The translations under genes and the position numbers were made by a program. Under the pieces are notes generated by a model. It made no database searches. It was given only the letters and a program-made list of their open reading frames with translations, and was not told the origin of the DNA. From assembly GCA_963210315.1 (NCBI GenBank), contig OY723300.1, positions 1,488,001 through 1,552,000 of the forward strand: a DNA stretch of 64,000 nt, given 5' to 3'. Below, one piece after another: positions 43,009-53,937 of the stretch. Within the stretch, counting starts at the first letter, position 1; every line of letters begins with the position of its first letter. This DNA comes from Rhynchopus euleeides (lineage: Eukaryota; Euglenozoa; Diplonemea; Diplonemida; Diplonemidae).

Positions 43009-44155
43009 GGGGGGGTCAAATGCCACCCTTTTACGTGGACAAACACGATTTTTCAAAAAACCGGCGCAGAGGCCCCAAAGCCCCCGTAAACCCTCCAAAC
43101 CCCCCCAGATCGGTCCGGAAACCCATCGAACCCCACTTTTCCACCATTCCGGGCACCTCAGGTGCCCGAATTGGGGTACCTAAATTTTGTGCCACCGTTT
43201 GGTACCGTACAGTGCCACTGTGTGGGAGGTTGGAAAAGAAAATGCCCCAACACACCACATCTGAGGGTTGCAATGCATGTTGCTTGCCAACCACGTCATC
43301 CGGTGGGTGTCAGGCGCTATGTAGGTGGCATTAGCCAGGTCTTCGATGTGTTCTGGCTTGTATATATACCTCCCTGCCACCATGCACCGGGAGGCTGCCT
43401 GTAGGTACGGAACAGTCCAGATGGTCGTGTGATTCCTGTGCAGCAGTGCTCCACAACCGGTATGTGTTGACAACGACTGTTGCAACACGAGCTGTACATT
43501 CCGGGAACACATGAAGTGCGCTGTCGTGGTACCCATTGTGCCAGAATTGGTAGTTGCTGCGGTCTACTTTGCCTGGCCCAAGAGCACTGGTACTGAACGG
43601 TGCAATATGCGTGGCGAGGTGAATACAACGGAAGCGCGCAAAGTCAATACAGCTCTCGGATGGCGGGTGGTGGTGCCACTAGTGTGTGACGTTCACTCGA
43701 GGATACAACGCATCACAATGAATCAGCAACCGTGGACCGAGTACAATACGCTCTCTGTGGCTGGTGTGGGGGACAAAGGCAGTGCCTGTGCCGCAGGCAG
43801 GGAGGTACATATACAAGCCAGAACACATCGAAGACCTGGCTCATGCCACCTACATAGCGCCTGACACCCACCGGATGACGTGGTTGGCAAGCAACATGCA
43901 TTGCAACCCTCAGATGTGGTGTGTTGGGGCATTTTCTTTTCCAACCTCCCACACAGTGGCACTGTACGGTACCAAACGGTGGCACAAAATTTAGGTACCC
44001 CAATTCGGGCACCTGAGGTGCCCGGAATGGTGGAAAAGTGGGGTTCGATGGGTTTCCGGACCGATCTGGGGGGGTTTGGAGGGTTTACGGGGGCTTTGGG
44101 GCCTCTGCGCCGGTTTTTTGAAAAATCGTGTTTGTCACCCCCATTTGACCCCCCC
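43009..44155. mobile_element. Foldback element, copy 2
   Basis: About 1.15 kb, flanked by TA within C-runs on both sides. Same arms and centre as 20753-21916, lacking the small internal duplication. The two copies are nearly identical by eye. It ends about 40 bp from the hAT-like transposase gene. Confidence 0.5.
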
Positions 44156-44196
44156 TACCCCCCCCCCCACGTCCACCTAGAACACAAGCACCGTGA

Positions 44197-46965
44197 TCAC
44201 GGCAACCACTCCGTGTCCAGCACAGACTGTGGGATCGGAACGATGCGGGATACCTCTTGGGTCACGGGAGAACCATCCGCATTGCGAACGATCGTCCCGT
44301 CCGAGAGCTTTTTTGGTTTGAGCATGCCATAAAACAACTTGATAACGTGGCACTTCTCTGCATCCGTGAGGGCGCGGTTCATGTTGACACTCCCCATCAT
44401 CACTGTCTCAAGGTTCTTGTCCAGACAGTTTGCCCACTTGTCTTTGTGCAGGGCCATGGCCGAGAATGCCGACTCACAACCAACGCTTGTCGATGGAATG
44501 ACAAGCAGCAGCTCCAACAGTGGAAGGATCCACTTGCACGCACGGCGGAGGTCCGTCGACGACATGATGGCGTTGTAGACGTCGATTGGCGCCTTTCCCA
44601 GGAGGTCGAGGGTCGCATCTTCCACCGCTTCCACAAAGTTCTCCCACGCACGGACAACACGGCGCTCTGTGGCATCTGCAGAGAAGAGGTAGCGCTCGCT
44701 GCGGCACGTCCGCTTTGTGGACTCGTTCTTCGGGTCTGCGCTCGTGCCAGCATAGTACACCACCTCGCATGTGGTGGTGAAGTGCGTGAACAACCACACA
44801 ATGTCCCTCTCTCCGTCAGTCGCCGGGGTGGTGCCGGCGGCCCATGTCCGCGGATCCATCCACTTCAGGCGCTTCACGAGCGGCAGCACTCCCTCTTTCA
44901 CCGCCCGCAGTACGAGTACAACCTCTTGGATATACGGCACCGTTGTGTCTTCGTGAAAGGCGGCAAAGTCAGCAGTCGCGGCGTCGCTGGCATGTTTCTC
45001 TGCGACATCGAACCACTTCATGTACACGTCGAAGCAATCCGGATCCGTGGCCAAGCCCTGCAGACGTTCGAGGGTGTCGTCGAAGTCGCCGTCACTCTCC
45101 GTGCACACGTACAAACGCGCCTGCAACTTGCGGCAGAGCACGTTGATCGTCGTTGAAACGACGCACATCATGTGCATCGTCGCAATAATCCGCCACCGCC
45201 GGAGCTTTGTCTCGAGACCAAGAGCCTTCAGGTTCTTCACACCCCTCTCCGCCAGTACCTTGAGAATGCTAGGGTACACTCGGATCGCGTTCGCGAGGCA
45301 CTCGCCAGACGACAGCCAGCGCGTGGGAGCGATCTTCAGGATGTTGACGAATGGCTCCAGAGCAGCTGCCTGCGCTTCGCTGAGCGACTGCTTCATGACG
45401 GGGTTGTGGAAAAGTGCGTACAGGCTCGTCAGCAACGCGAGTGTCTCGTCCAGCGGCAGGTCCTCCCCTGACAGCCGCCCAAGCACGACAGCGAGGTCGT
45501 GCAGGCGGCAGTACATCCACATGGCGTGTGGGTTGTACTCCCCACGCAGCATCTTCTGGAGGCTGCGGTCCTCTCCAGCCATCGCCGCGGTCCCATCTAG
45601 CGACACCGCCGCCATCTTCTTCCGCATCGATGTCACGATGGACTCGCTGACGACGCGGAAAATGGTCTCCGCCTGTTTCGTCTTTGAGGGACGAAACCCC
45701 GCAAGGAGCTCCCGTACCTCCCACCTTTCCTGGTCGCCCACCTTCGTCGTGACCAGCACCCGTACACATGTCGCAATGCGGTAGACCATCGTGTTGTCCG
45801 TCGACTCGTCGCAGGTCAGCCCTATACACGGCGACGTGCGGATGGCCTGCGTGACGTTGCGGTAGTACAACCGATGGAGACAGGCCAGAAAATCGTCCAC
45901 GGATTCGTTCGAGGTGTAGTTCACGGCACCCTGCATCCACGACCGCATGTGTGGGTCCTGGGTTTCCGCTGCCACGAATTGCAACAGCCCTCGGGTCCCG
46001 TTGGGCTTTCCATCGCCCTTCTGGTAGGCTGAAAACAATGCAGCGAACGTCCGCACCTGTTGGTTCACCGCTGCAACCACTGTCTTGAGAACCTCGAGAT
46101 TCCGACTTGCCTCTCTGCGAGATGCGTCAGACAGGGACCGGTTGATGGGGGTTGGTGATCCCTTCTCCTTCTTCTGGTCCCGCTCGTCGTTTTCCGCCTG
46201 GACAGCTTTCAGGTGGTATCCCCTGAGAAGATGGTCCTCAAGGGCTTTGGGGAAGTTGGCGAAGCTCGTGACTGGGTTGTCACGAGTCCACTTCTTGCCG
46301 GTGTGGGCGGGCAGGAATTGCGGGTGCCGCGTGCACACCTTGCACCAACAACCGATACCCTCAGCGAAACCGAACGATGCGCGCTCCTTCAGCCACTGTG
46401 CCTTCCACCCCGCTGTCTTCGCCTTCTTCTTCGCCGGCTCATCCTCCTTGGCGGCCGAGACAGCGGACTCCCTCTTCGCCGTAGTGGTAGCACGTGGAGG
46501 AGCTGTATCCCCGGAGGACAGTGCTGGTTTGGGAGCGGGCTTCGGTGTGGGTCTAGGTGCAGTAACCATGATGATATCTCCGTCTGTCTCCCCGGAGGCC
46601 AGCGACGGCTTGGGTGTCGGCTTCGCTGCGGTTATAGGTGCAGTAACCATGATGGTATCTCCGTCTGTCTCCCCGGAGGCCAGCGACGGCTTGGGTGTCG
46701 GCTTCGCTGCGGTTATAGGTGCAGGAACCATGATGGTATCTCCGTCTGTGTCGTCATCTTTGATCGATTCAGCAACACTGCCCACAATCGCCAACTCCGT
46801 CGGCTGGTCGCCTCCCAGAGCTGGGGGATCCTCAAGAGGTGGCGTCGCATGCTCTCGCTCGTCAAGGCGCTGCTGTTGTTGTGAGAAGAACTGACTGATG
46901 CTCCTGCAGCCTTGGGCAGATTTCGCAGCGAGATCACGGTTGAGGGGGCGTCCTCGTGGGCCCAT
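44197..46965 (-). CDS. hAT-like transposase
   Basis: 922 aa on the minus strand, intact in one frame. Layout: N-terminal region (1-60) with QFFSQQQQR; tandem repeats of a unit like TIMVTAPITAAKPTPKPSLA (about residues 78-155); a Lys-rich stretch; a zinc-finger-like WCKVCTRHP ... SFANFPKALEDHLLRGYH; then the RNase H-like catalytic region, with LTCDESTDNT providing the first acidic residue; an inserted helical domain with TRWLSSGECL; and the hAT C-terminal dimerisation signature STSVGCESAFSAMALHKDKW. This resembles the KRAB/ZNF862-type hAT-derived family. It could mobilise the CAGGG-ended elements in this window. No terminal inverted repeats or 8-bp duplication were found around this gene. Class is confident; activity unknown. 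Confidence 0.5.
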   Translation of the reverse strand: MGPRGRPLNRDLAAKSAQGCRSISQFFSQQQQRLDEREHATPPLEDPPALGGDQPTELAIVGSVAESIKDDDTDGDTIMVPAPITAAKPTPKPSLASGETDGDTIMVTAPITAAKPTPKPSLASGETDGDIIMVTAPRPTPKPAPKPALSSGDTAPPRATTTAKRESAVSAAKEDEPAKKKAKTAGWKAQWLKERASFGFAEGIGCWCKVCTRHPQFLPAHTGKKWTRDNPVTSFANFPKALEDHLLRGYHLKAVQAENDERDQKKEKGSPTPINRSLSDASRREASRNLEVLKTVVAAVNQQVRTFAALFSAYQKGDGKPNGTRGLLQFVAAETQDPHMRSWMQGAVNYTSNESVDDFLACLHRLYYRNVTQAIRTSPCIGLTCDESTDNTMVYRIATCVRVLVTTKVGDQERWEVRELLAGFRPSKTKQAETIFRVVSESIVTSMRKKMAAVSLDGTAAMAGEDRSLQKMLRGEYNPHAMWMYCRLHDLAVVLGRLSGEDLPLDETLALLTSLYALFHNPVMKQSLSEAQAAALEPFVNILKIAPTRWLSSGECLANAIRVYPSILKVLAERGVKNLKALGLETKLRRWRIIATMHMMCVVSTTINVLCRKLQARLYVCTESDGDFDDTLERLQGLATDPDCFDVYMKWFDVAEKHASDAATADFAAFHEDTTVPYIQEVVLVLRAVKEGVLPLVKRLKWMDPRTWAAGTTPATDGERDIVWLFTHFTTTCEVVYYAGTSADPKNESTKRTCRSERYLFSADATERRVVRAWENFVEAVEDATLDLLGKAPIDVYNAIMSSTDLRRACKWILPLLELLLVIPSTSVGCESAFSAMALHKDKWANCLDKNLETVMMGSVNMNRALTDAEKCHVIKLFYGMLKPKKLSDGTIVRNADGSPVTQEVSRIVPIPQSVLDTEWLP

Positions 46966-47145
46966 GTTGTCCGTGTGTCGCAGTGTGTCAATGCTCCTGC
47001 AGAAAGGTTCAGGTGTGGCAATGCATTCGGCAAAACGTAGGCCTGAGAAGATGGTGGATCAGGGGGGGGGGGGGGGGTAGTGAAATCGAATTTGCATCCC
47101 CTTTGCAACTGAGGGGGTGCAAAAAGTTGTGTATGTATATATATA

Positions 47146-47244
47146 GTCTTCGCTACGGGGTCGTCAGTGCATTTTAGTGCATTTCCTGTTGAATTAGGCG
47201 AAACCTGACGAAGATTGACGAAGAACGACCAGCGAAGACCCCCC
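47146..47244. mobile_element. TCTTCGCTAC-type MITE, copy C
   Basis: gtcttcgctacggggtcgtc ... cgaccagcgaagacccccc, about 100 bp, closest to copy A (shared gtgcatttcctgttgaatta). Confidence 0.5.
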
Positions 47245-47324
47245 ATGGTAGCAGTTTCGGCTGCCAACCCACGACCGGACCATGAGGACGCGCAACACGT
47301 GCCGGGGCAACCCGGTACAAGATG

Positions 47325-47389
47325 TACATACAACCTCTTGGACATACGGCACCGTTGTGTCTTCGTGAAAGGCGGCAAAGTCAGCAGTA
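47325..47389 (-). pseudogene. Fragment of the hAT-like transposase gene
   Basis: About 65 bp (caacctcttggacatacggc then accgttgtgtcttcgtgaaa and ggcggcaaagtcagcagt) nearly identical to 44918-44980 inside the transposase gene, in the same orientation. A remnant of another copy. Confidence 0.5.
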
Positions 47390-49213
47390 GCAACACAGTA
47401 GGGGTGGAACACCCCGACTGCGCCCTGCTTGGCTGTAGAAGGGGGGAGGGCACCCTGGGGGAAAATACCCACCCTGGGAAAAAACACGTATGGAGTACGT
47501 ATGGATTTCACCTATGGAGTACGTATGGCTTCCACAGGTGGGTCAAAAAAATGCAAAATAAATAACGTATGGAAATCCATACGTTCCACATGTGCAGCGT
47601 AAGGGGGGGGTTGGGGGGGAAGAGGGAGGGGGGGGGGGCGTGGTTTGTAGATCGGCGGGTATGTGTGTTGGTCATGTTTTAAAGGGTGGGTTAACTCTGC
47701 ACGGATCCTGACACCACCCCGCTGCGTGCATGTGTTGTGCTGCACAGTGGAGGTGGGGTATCGGTGAGCACCTCTCGGGTGTGTGGCCCCCTGCGCTGCG
47801 CCAAGCAATCAGCAGTGTATCTCATGTGTTGGTGGTGCGCTGTGTGAGGCTGTGTGGGTCGTCTTTCTGGCACAGCAGCAGTATACGCCGCCTGCCGCTG
47901 CCCGCATGTAGCCGCCTTCCCCTATGCCCGTCTCCCCTTGTCCTGCATGCGCGGCTTAGTTTTCAAAACATGTGGATCTACTGTGTCCGCATGCCCCCTC
48001 TGTCTAATCGCCTCTGTCACAAGCACCCTTCCCCCCAGACACGAAGGCTTTTTCGTTGTTGTTCCGTCCGTTCGTTGCTACCGAGTGCCTCTTCCGTCAG
48101 GTTGGGTAGTTGACGATGCATAAATAAAAAAAGAAGGGGCGTCGGAAAGGTCTTGAGACTGTCAACACCGAAAGAAACGGAAAGTGGGTGGGTGGGGGTG
48201 GGTGGGGGGGTCTTTGTCGACGGGGCCAATTCATGAATAATACGGAGGGCAAAAGCGCTAGCAAACCGTGATACCTCCTTCCTCGATGCGTCGGCGCTTC
48301 CATCACCCCCCAGCCTGATGCCTTGATGGGTGTCGGAGCGTGTGTGAAACACGAGGAAGCTCGGCATACAGAAGGGGAAGCAGGGTCAATTGAAGCACTC
48401 CTTACACTTATCGCAAATCATCAATGTGCCAAATATTCCGAAGGAAGAAGAGGCTGCTGTTTTCTTTGGCGAGTTGTTTTTTGACCGCACCGAAACACAT
48501 AGAAAGAAGCTTGCCTGCGGAAAGCTAAAGTGAGGTCTGATTTGGCAGGCGTGTATGATACTGCTCTGTCTGACGGCCAACACCTAGCACACCCTATCAC
48601 CCCCCCCCCCCCCACCTCCCCTCGTGGCGCACACAACAAGCTAACATTGCAAGAAGGTGCTGGGAGACTTGCTGTTCCATTCACTCTCGACAATCAAACC
48701 CCCTCCTGGCGCATCTCTGCCTGAGCCATGCCTTGTCGGAAGAGCACCTTTCTACTGCACGGAGTGATGGGCGATCTGATTCAACACGATCGGTTCGTAC
48801 AACGCCTTCCGGCGACTTTTATGTATGTCACTGCCTGGCCAGTCTCGACACAGGCAGGGGGTCCAAAAGAAACACATTGGACTCGCCCCTCTCGCTCTGC
48901 TGCCTCGTGGGTGCTCAGATGGGAGGGCAAAGGCTGCGTCTTCACATCCTGTCCCCCGATCTGAGAGTACCTCGGAAGGCAGTTCGCCTATTTATGTGTA
49001 TGCAGCGCCAACGCATTCAGAAGGCCCGAAGGGTGGCAACGGGTCGCTGCGGTTCCCCACACCCCACCCACCCACTCACCCACCCATTTGTTTGAACCCT
49101 ACCCGCTTTGGGATGTGCGTCTTGACTTCTTGCGCCACTCATGCATCAGCCCTCCTGCGCAGGACACAGAGCGCCACATCATCGGCGCAGGGGTGGGGGC
49201 TTCCACGTACACA
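47390..49213. other. Intergenic, no gene seen
   Basis: Contains inverted short repeats of cgtatggatttc / gaaatccatacg (47490-47590), G-rich sequence, and one dispersed 60-nt repeat (48640-48702). No gene recognised. Confidence 0.5.
48640..48702 (+). repeat. Dispersed 60-nt repeat, copy 4
   Basis: Best-preserved copy: ctaacattgcaagaaggtgc, tgggagacttgctgttccat, tcactctcgacaatcaaacc. Confidence 0.5.
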
Positions 49214-50949
49214 ATGGAATGTCTGAAACGTGCCGTCTCTCAAAACGGGAGGGTGCAGGGCAAGGAGCTCCAAAATGTGTATCTTCTGCTCGCCGTCAGC
49301 TTTTTCGCCCTGCTCCTTGCCACGGGAACCGCGCTGTCGCCCCTGCCAATGTGCCCACTCCGGGTCGTGGCAATGGGAATAGTCGCCACGCTGGGGTTCA
49401 CCCCCCCCCCCTTATGTGCGTCTGCGGCATTCACTTCAGCACCAGACGGGTCCAAGCCTATTTGGTGATGGGTGGTGTCGCCATCATCATCAACGACCTC
49501 GACATGCGAACCTCAAGCGGGCAGCCCCAATGGCCTGCCTTCGTTTTGCTGGCCGACCTATCTCTCGTGCTGGGCCTTAGCGGCCGCTTCGCCTCCTCTC
49601 TGATAGCTGCTGCAGGGCTGTGGGTGTTCGTGTCCTGCGTTGAGTCGACCATGCGGTTCGGGCTGTACGACCTGCCAGGGTCGCAGCCCACCTCAGACCG
49701 GTGGGAGGCTCTCCAGGATACTGTGTCGTGTTCGCAGCCCCCGTGCGCTGTGGACACAGCCAATGCCTTTCGCAACATGGCGATGTCCACCCTCGTCATG
49801 ACGGTTGACTTCATCGCTACACGCAGGTTCTCGGATTCCGCTGAAAAGGGGAAGGCATCCATGGCTTACACCATCGAGACTGTTGAGGCGATTGCCAAGC
49901 TGCTCGCGGGGTACGACATCGACACCGTGGCAGAGATGCTGCACAAGGCGGAGGGCCGTCTGCCCCCCGCGATGCACGACGCGCTGTTCTGCCTTCAGGC
50001 AAACCTGCGGATGTACCGCCCCTACCTGCCCAAGTCGTGCCTCCCCTACGACGAGGACGAGGCTGTGACAGTGATCTCCTCCATTTCCAGCGACTCCCCC
50101 GTCTCAGGCACTGACATCAGGGTCACGCCGGTGCTGGCAGAGCAGCTCGGCCCTCCGCAGCTCAGGAAGGTGACGCTCATGGTTGCACACCTCCACGACA
50201 TGATCGAATGTCTCGAAGGCAATGCACCCATCTTCGCTGAGTGGGTCGCCTGCAGGCTCGGCAGCTTGCTGCAGGCTGTGGAGGCATCCCGTGGCATGGT
50301 GGATTTGTTCTCCGGTGACCGCGTCTTCGCCTCTTTCAACGCGTCGCGCATGTGTGCCGTGCACGCAACATACGCGGTGATCGCAGCGAAAGATGCTCTT
50401 CACAGCCTGCGCGAAGGGATCAACATCGGGCTTGCCTCAGGGCACGCCTGGTGTGGCGACGTCGGGTGCCAGCAGATGCGGCGCTTCGACATCCTCGGGA
50501 GGGTGCCTGCCGTGGCACAGGGGATGGAGCGTGCAGGCCGTGTCATGGGGTTCGACATCCTGTGCGACACGGTGGTGCACCGCGAGGCTGCATACCGGCA
50601 CCTGTCGCTGCTTGTGCCCCGCCCCCTGCACTTCGTGTGCGCCGTGCCAGACCCCCCTGGGGTCACTGCGACTGCCGTTCCTGGGGAGTGGACGAACGAC
50701 CTGCACCGTGTCTACGAGGTTGCGAAACTCGATGGCTGCGAGTCTTCCAAGGGAAACAGCGGTCCCAACGAAGAGTGGATGTACGAAATAGGGCGTGCTT
50801 CGGCAAAGTGGGATGGTTTCAACCGTCTGGCGGGTCGCTATCTCAGCAAGGAGGAAGGGGTCGAGAAGGCCGCTGGGCTTCACGGCGAGAAGCTGCGGGA
50901 GTATATCAGCCGGTCAGGGGGCAGGCACCCGCTACTGGTTGTTGTTTAG
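49214..50949 (+). CDS. Membrane class III nucleotide-cyclase-like protein, apparent frameshift in C11
   Basis: About 578 aa if the run of 11 C at 49401-49411 is read with a one-base shift. The first ~66 codons (MECLKRAVSQNG, membrane span VYLLLAVSFFALLLATGTAL, PLRVVAMGIVATLGF) are in one frame and the rest in another. More spans follow (AYLVMGGVAIIINDL, WPAFVLLADLSLVLGLSGR, SSLIAAAGLWVFVSCV). The C-terminal half is a class III adenylate/guanylate cyclase homology domain: KVTLMVAHLHDMIE, VDLFSGDRVFASFNA, GINIGLASGHAWCGDVG, MRRFDILGRVPAVAQGMERA. The usual first metal Asp (FaDI) is replaced by His (VAHL), while the Asp of the GD motif is kept, so activity is doubtful. The frameshift may be a sequencing error. 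Fold assignment is good; substrate not determinable. Confidence 0.5.
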
Positions 50950-50984
50950 GGTCTTTCCAGACACGGCACATCCCCGCCTCAAAT

Positions 50985-51075
50985 GGGTATGGCACTGGAT
51001 CTCAGACACAACCTGCACAACGAGTGAAGGGAGATCATCATTGTGATTCCTTCTGCTTCTATTTCAATACCCCCC
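50985..51075 (+). repeat. Shared 3'-end repeat, copy 2
   Basis: Same unit as 42205-42290 (cactggatctcagacacaac, ctgcacaacgagtgaaggga, ttctatttcaatacccccc). Here it lies just after the cyclase stop codon. Confidence 0.5.
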
Positions 51076-51248
51076 CCCCCTCCCCGCCCCTGATATTGTA
51101 TTTCGTGATGTTCGAACATCTTCGCCTCCCCCCTTATCTGCACAACCTGGCATCGAGAGTGAAGGGAAGAGAGATGCCGGCTGCGTGATTCCATATTTCT
51201 TTTTTGCTATAACCTGCTCAGGTCACGGAACGAGCGACGAAGCGTAGC

Positions 51249-51376
51249 GAAGTCGCGAAGTAACGAAGGAAATCGTACGACTGAAGCTTTGGATTAGCAC
51301 CTCATGCCACTTCCAGGGCCTCAACACAGCCTTGAGACACACGTCTATAATAAAGCGAAAGGAGTACGATTTTGAG
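51249..51376 (+). ncRNA. Candidate structured element related to the 808-bp transposon interior
   Basis: Blocks in the order cgaagtcgcgaag, ggaaatcgtacgactgaagc, ggatta.cacc, cagggcctcaacacag, aaaggagtacgattt also occur in 16489-16638 and 19140-19290. aaatcgtac near the start pairs perfectly with gtacgattt at the end, closing a loop of about 100 nt. It may be an RNA gene captured by the transposon, or simply a diverged transposon relic. Confidence 0.5.
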
Positions 51377-52027
51377 CACATTTATGACGCGTAAAAGTGT
51401 AGGAGTGCTTCCGACGATCCTGTTCCTTTTCTGTGTGTCTAGCTATCTCGTGTTCACATGTGCTCCACACCCACATCAAAGCAGCAGGCTCGAGGGTGGT
51501 GGAAGCGTCAACGCATCGTTAAGGAAGAATGAAGCACGGTTGCTACGCTTTTGGAGCTGTGCTCACATCCATCATTGTCACATTTTGGAGTTGTGATCAC
51601 ATCGTGCAGGACAGACCGCATCCACCAGCAGGCGTGTGGGGGTGCGGTCTCGCGATCGACGAGCTAAAGGCTGTCTTGCATGTGTGTGTCACACTCATCC
51701 AACGTTTTCCTTTTTCGTCCCACTTCACACCCCCGCCCCCCCCCCCCACCATTATCCATTTTGGCATGTCCTTTCTCGATGGCGCTATTCTTTGCTGCGA
51801 CAGAGGCTGCGGAATTTTGGCTGATTTTCTGTTGCCCGTATTTTTGAGAAATTCGTTCCGTGGCAAACAGCAGACATATCTTTGCGCAGCAGGCGTGGGG
51901 GTGTTCTCGCGATCGACGAATACTCTTCGGCTCTTCTAGTAGAACCTGCTGCGCGAGCCCCACCATGCGCCTCACAGTACGACAGGACGCGCGCAGGCCA
52001 ACGGGCTCTCTAAAAAAAATCGACGAA
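51377..52027. other. Intergenic, no gene seen
   Basis: Short tandem-like repeats (ctcgcgatcgacga at 51649 and 51910; actcttcggctcttct at 51922 and 52150). No gene recognised. Confidence 0.5.
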
Positions 52028-52142
52028 TAGGGGGCCTTCGCTACCAAGTGTGACTGAGTGAGAAAAAGTGAGCTCCAGCCCACTTCCCCTCACTGACTGA
52101 CGAGCTGTGACGAGCAGTGACTGGTAGCGAGGGCCCCCATAG
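52028..52142. mobile_element. TCTTCGCTAC-related MITE, copy E
   Basis: Ends atagggggccttcgctacca / tggtagcgagggcccccat. About 115 bp with a different interior (gtgactgagtgagaaaaagt). Non-coding. Confidence 0.5.
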
Positions 52143-52834
52143 TATTCAATACTCTTCGGCTCTTCTTCTTTTCAGATTTTTTTGCACTACTGCAATCAGG
52201 CCTGGGCGGGGAACGAGCCCTTTTTCCAGGTTTTTTGGGTCGGGGAACCAGGTTTTTTCTAAGAATTTTTACAAGGGATTTTTTGCTCGCCCCCCCACAG
52301 TTTTCCGCACACTCGTGTGAGCAGAAAGTCACCCACCACAGCAAGCATCCAAACGTGCTCTATACACTAACCCCACCCTTCATCAGGCTCAGGGTGTGGT
52401 TATCACTTCAGGGTTTGTGTGTAGAAGCGTCAACGCATCAACAAACAAAATACAGGCTAAGAGCGGTTGCTGCTGAATGGTGAAGTGACTTTTCCAGGCG
52501 CGTGCCCGTCAGGCGGGACTTTTTCTATGATTTCTCTCCGCGTCATCATGTGACAGCTCTAGAGTGATGCCCAGTTCTTGAGAGATGCATGCGGCAGAGA
52601 GTGCCCCTCATGCGCGTTACAGCTGAAAATGAATGAGGATCACCTGGCACTCGTTCTCATCGGGGGTTGTGCTCCGCAGGTACTCAATACACCTTGGCAT
52701 TCTCGCAGGACTGGACATGCCAGCAGCTGAAGGACAGTTACAAAGCTGCCACTCACCACCCACCTGCTGGCCCTTCAGGTCTGAAATCCCAAAAGCTCCC
52801 GGGGATTTTTGCTGTGGTGCGGACCATATTCAGC

Positions 52835-53109
52835 GCAGTAGGGTGACCTCTCCGATTTTCCAAACTGGCTGGTTTACTGGTTTGGGGAACGGTCGCCGGG
52901 CAGACCGTTGAAATGCCCGTGTTAGCAAGGCACACTCACGTTTCAGGTAGCGTGCCGCGTGTCACGCATGTCGCGAACGCGGCGAGTGCATCTCCCAGGT
53001 CTCCCAGGTGGGGAAGTCCGACCTCCTGTCCGATGTCTACCAGGCTTCGAAGAAGCGCTTCATGGATGCGGCGCTGACCTCCTACGCTGCACTGTACCCG
53101 GGGAAGTGA
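52835..53109 (+). pseudogene. Duplicated terminal-exon block, copy 1
   Basis: Shares about 270 bp with 54914-55180. It holds an acceptor (cacgtttcag) and an exon frame ending QVGKSDLLSDVYQASKKRFM then DAALTSYAALYPGK and a stop at 53107. Differences between the two copies, including a 9-bp gain here (gtctcccag), keep this frame, which suggests real coding ancestry. No upstream exons were found, so this looks like a detached C-terminal exon. Family unknown. Confidence 0.5.
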
Positions 53110-53131
53110 GATGGACGGGCAAACGCTACAT

Positions 53132-53189
53132 GGGGGGTCTGGGGGGCGGAGCCCCCCAGCCGCCGGAGGCCACGGTAATGAACGTCTGT
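53132..53189 (+). repeat. 57-nt GC-palindrome repeat
   Basis: ggggggtctggggggcggag, ccccccagccgccggaggcc, acggtaatgaacgtctg. Lies 22 bp after the duplicated exon block. Confidence 0.5.
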
Positions 53190-53524
53190 CTCTCGAGTTG
53201 GCCAGCAAGGCGAACTGTACGGGGGACAGACTTCCCTTCCATCCTTGTGCGCGCCGTGTCGACTGGGAAAAAATGAGAAAAAGTTTTTTCCTCTGCGAAA
53301 CCAGAGCATTTTATAGGGGGTCTAAAGTGAGGCCAATCCTCACATTTAAGGGAAAAAAAAAAAGATTTCCGGGAAAAAATCCGGGGGGGTGGAAAACTGG
53401 TGGCGGCTGGGCAGCCTCGCAGATGAGAGTGGGCTCATGCTCACAGACTGCGAGCAACTTACCCGACCGTTTTTCTGTCCAGTTTCTTTGTCAAACCCCG
53501 AGAAAACGCAGGCCGCGAAGGGAC

Positions 53525-53581
53525 GGACGTTCACTACCGTGGCCTCCGGCGGCTGGGGGGCTCCGCCCCCCAGACCCCCCT
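53525..53581 (-). repeat. 57-nt GC-palindrome repeat
   Basis: Inverted copy: acgttcactaccgtggcctc, cggcggctggggggctccgc, ccccagaccccc. Confidence 0.5.
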
Positions 53582-53683
53582 GTGCCGTACGCCTGTCTTT
53601 AGTCACCCCAAACCCTTTGGGGTGACATCAGGGAATGGAATACAGACCACCCTCGGGAGGCAGGATCGTATGCCAGAGGAACA

Positions 53684-53739
53684 GATGCTCACTACCGTGG
53701 CCTCCGGCGGCTGGGGGGCTTCGCCCCCCAGACCCCCCT
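53684..53739 (-). repeat. 57-nt GC-palindrome repeat
   Basis: Inverted copy with one change in the palindrome (ggggggcttcgcccccc). Confidence 0.5.
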
Positions 53740-53879
53740 GTGCTGTATACCTATACCCAAACCCTTTGAGGTTACATCAGGGAATAGACTGCAGGCCACC
53801 CTCAGTAGCCTGAGGAGGACGCAGCAGCTCATGCAGAATCTGTACACGCAAGGAACAGCCCGGAACGCCCGGAAGAAGC

Positions 53880-53937
53880 AGATGTTCACTACCGTGGCCT
53901 CCGGCGGCTGGGGGGCTCCGCCCCCCAGACCCCCCTG
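53880..53937 (-). repeat. 57-nt GC-palindrome repeat
   Basis: Inverted copy; downstream flank caagtccttgcgcgcccggg matches, inverted, the flank of the copy at 25494. Confidence 0.5.

Noticed and set aside
44157-47600. hAT element boundaries around the transposase gene
   Set aside because: No caggg-type inverted ends or 8-bp duplication could be matched on both sides, so only the gene is annotated.
51262-51376. Hammerhead ribozyme (ctgaagc ... gaaa)
   Set aside because: The first core element is not CUGANGA and the GAAA is not directly followed by the closing helix.
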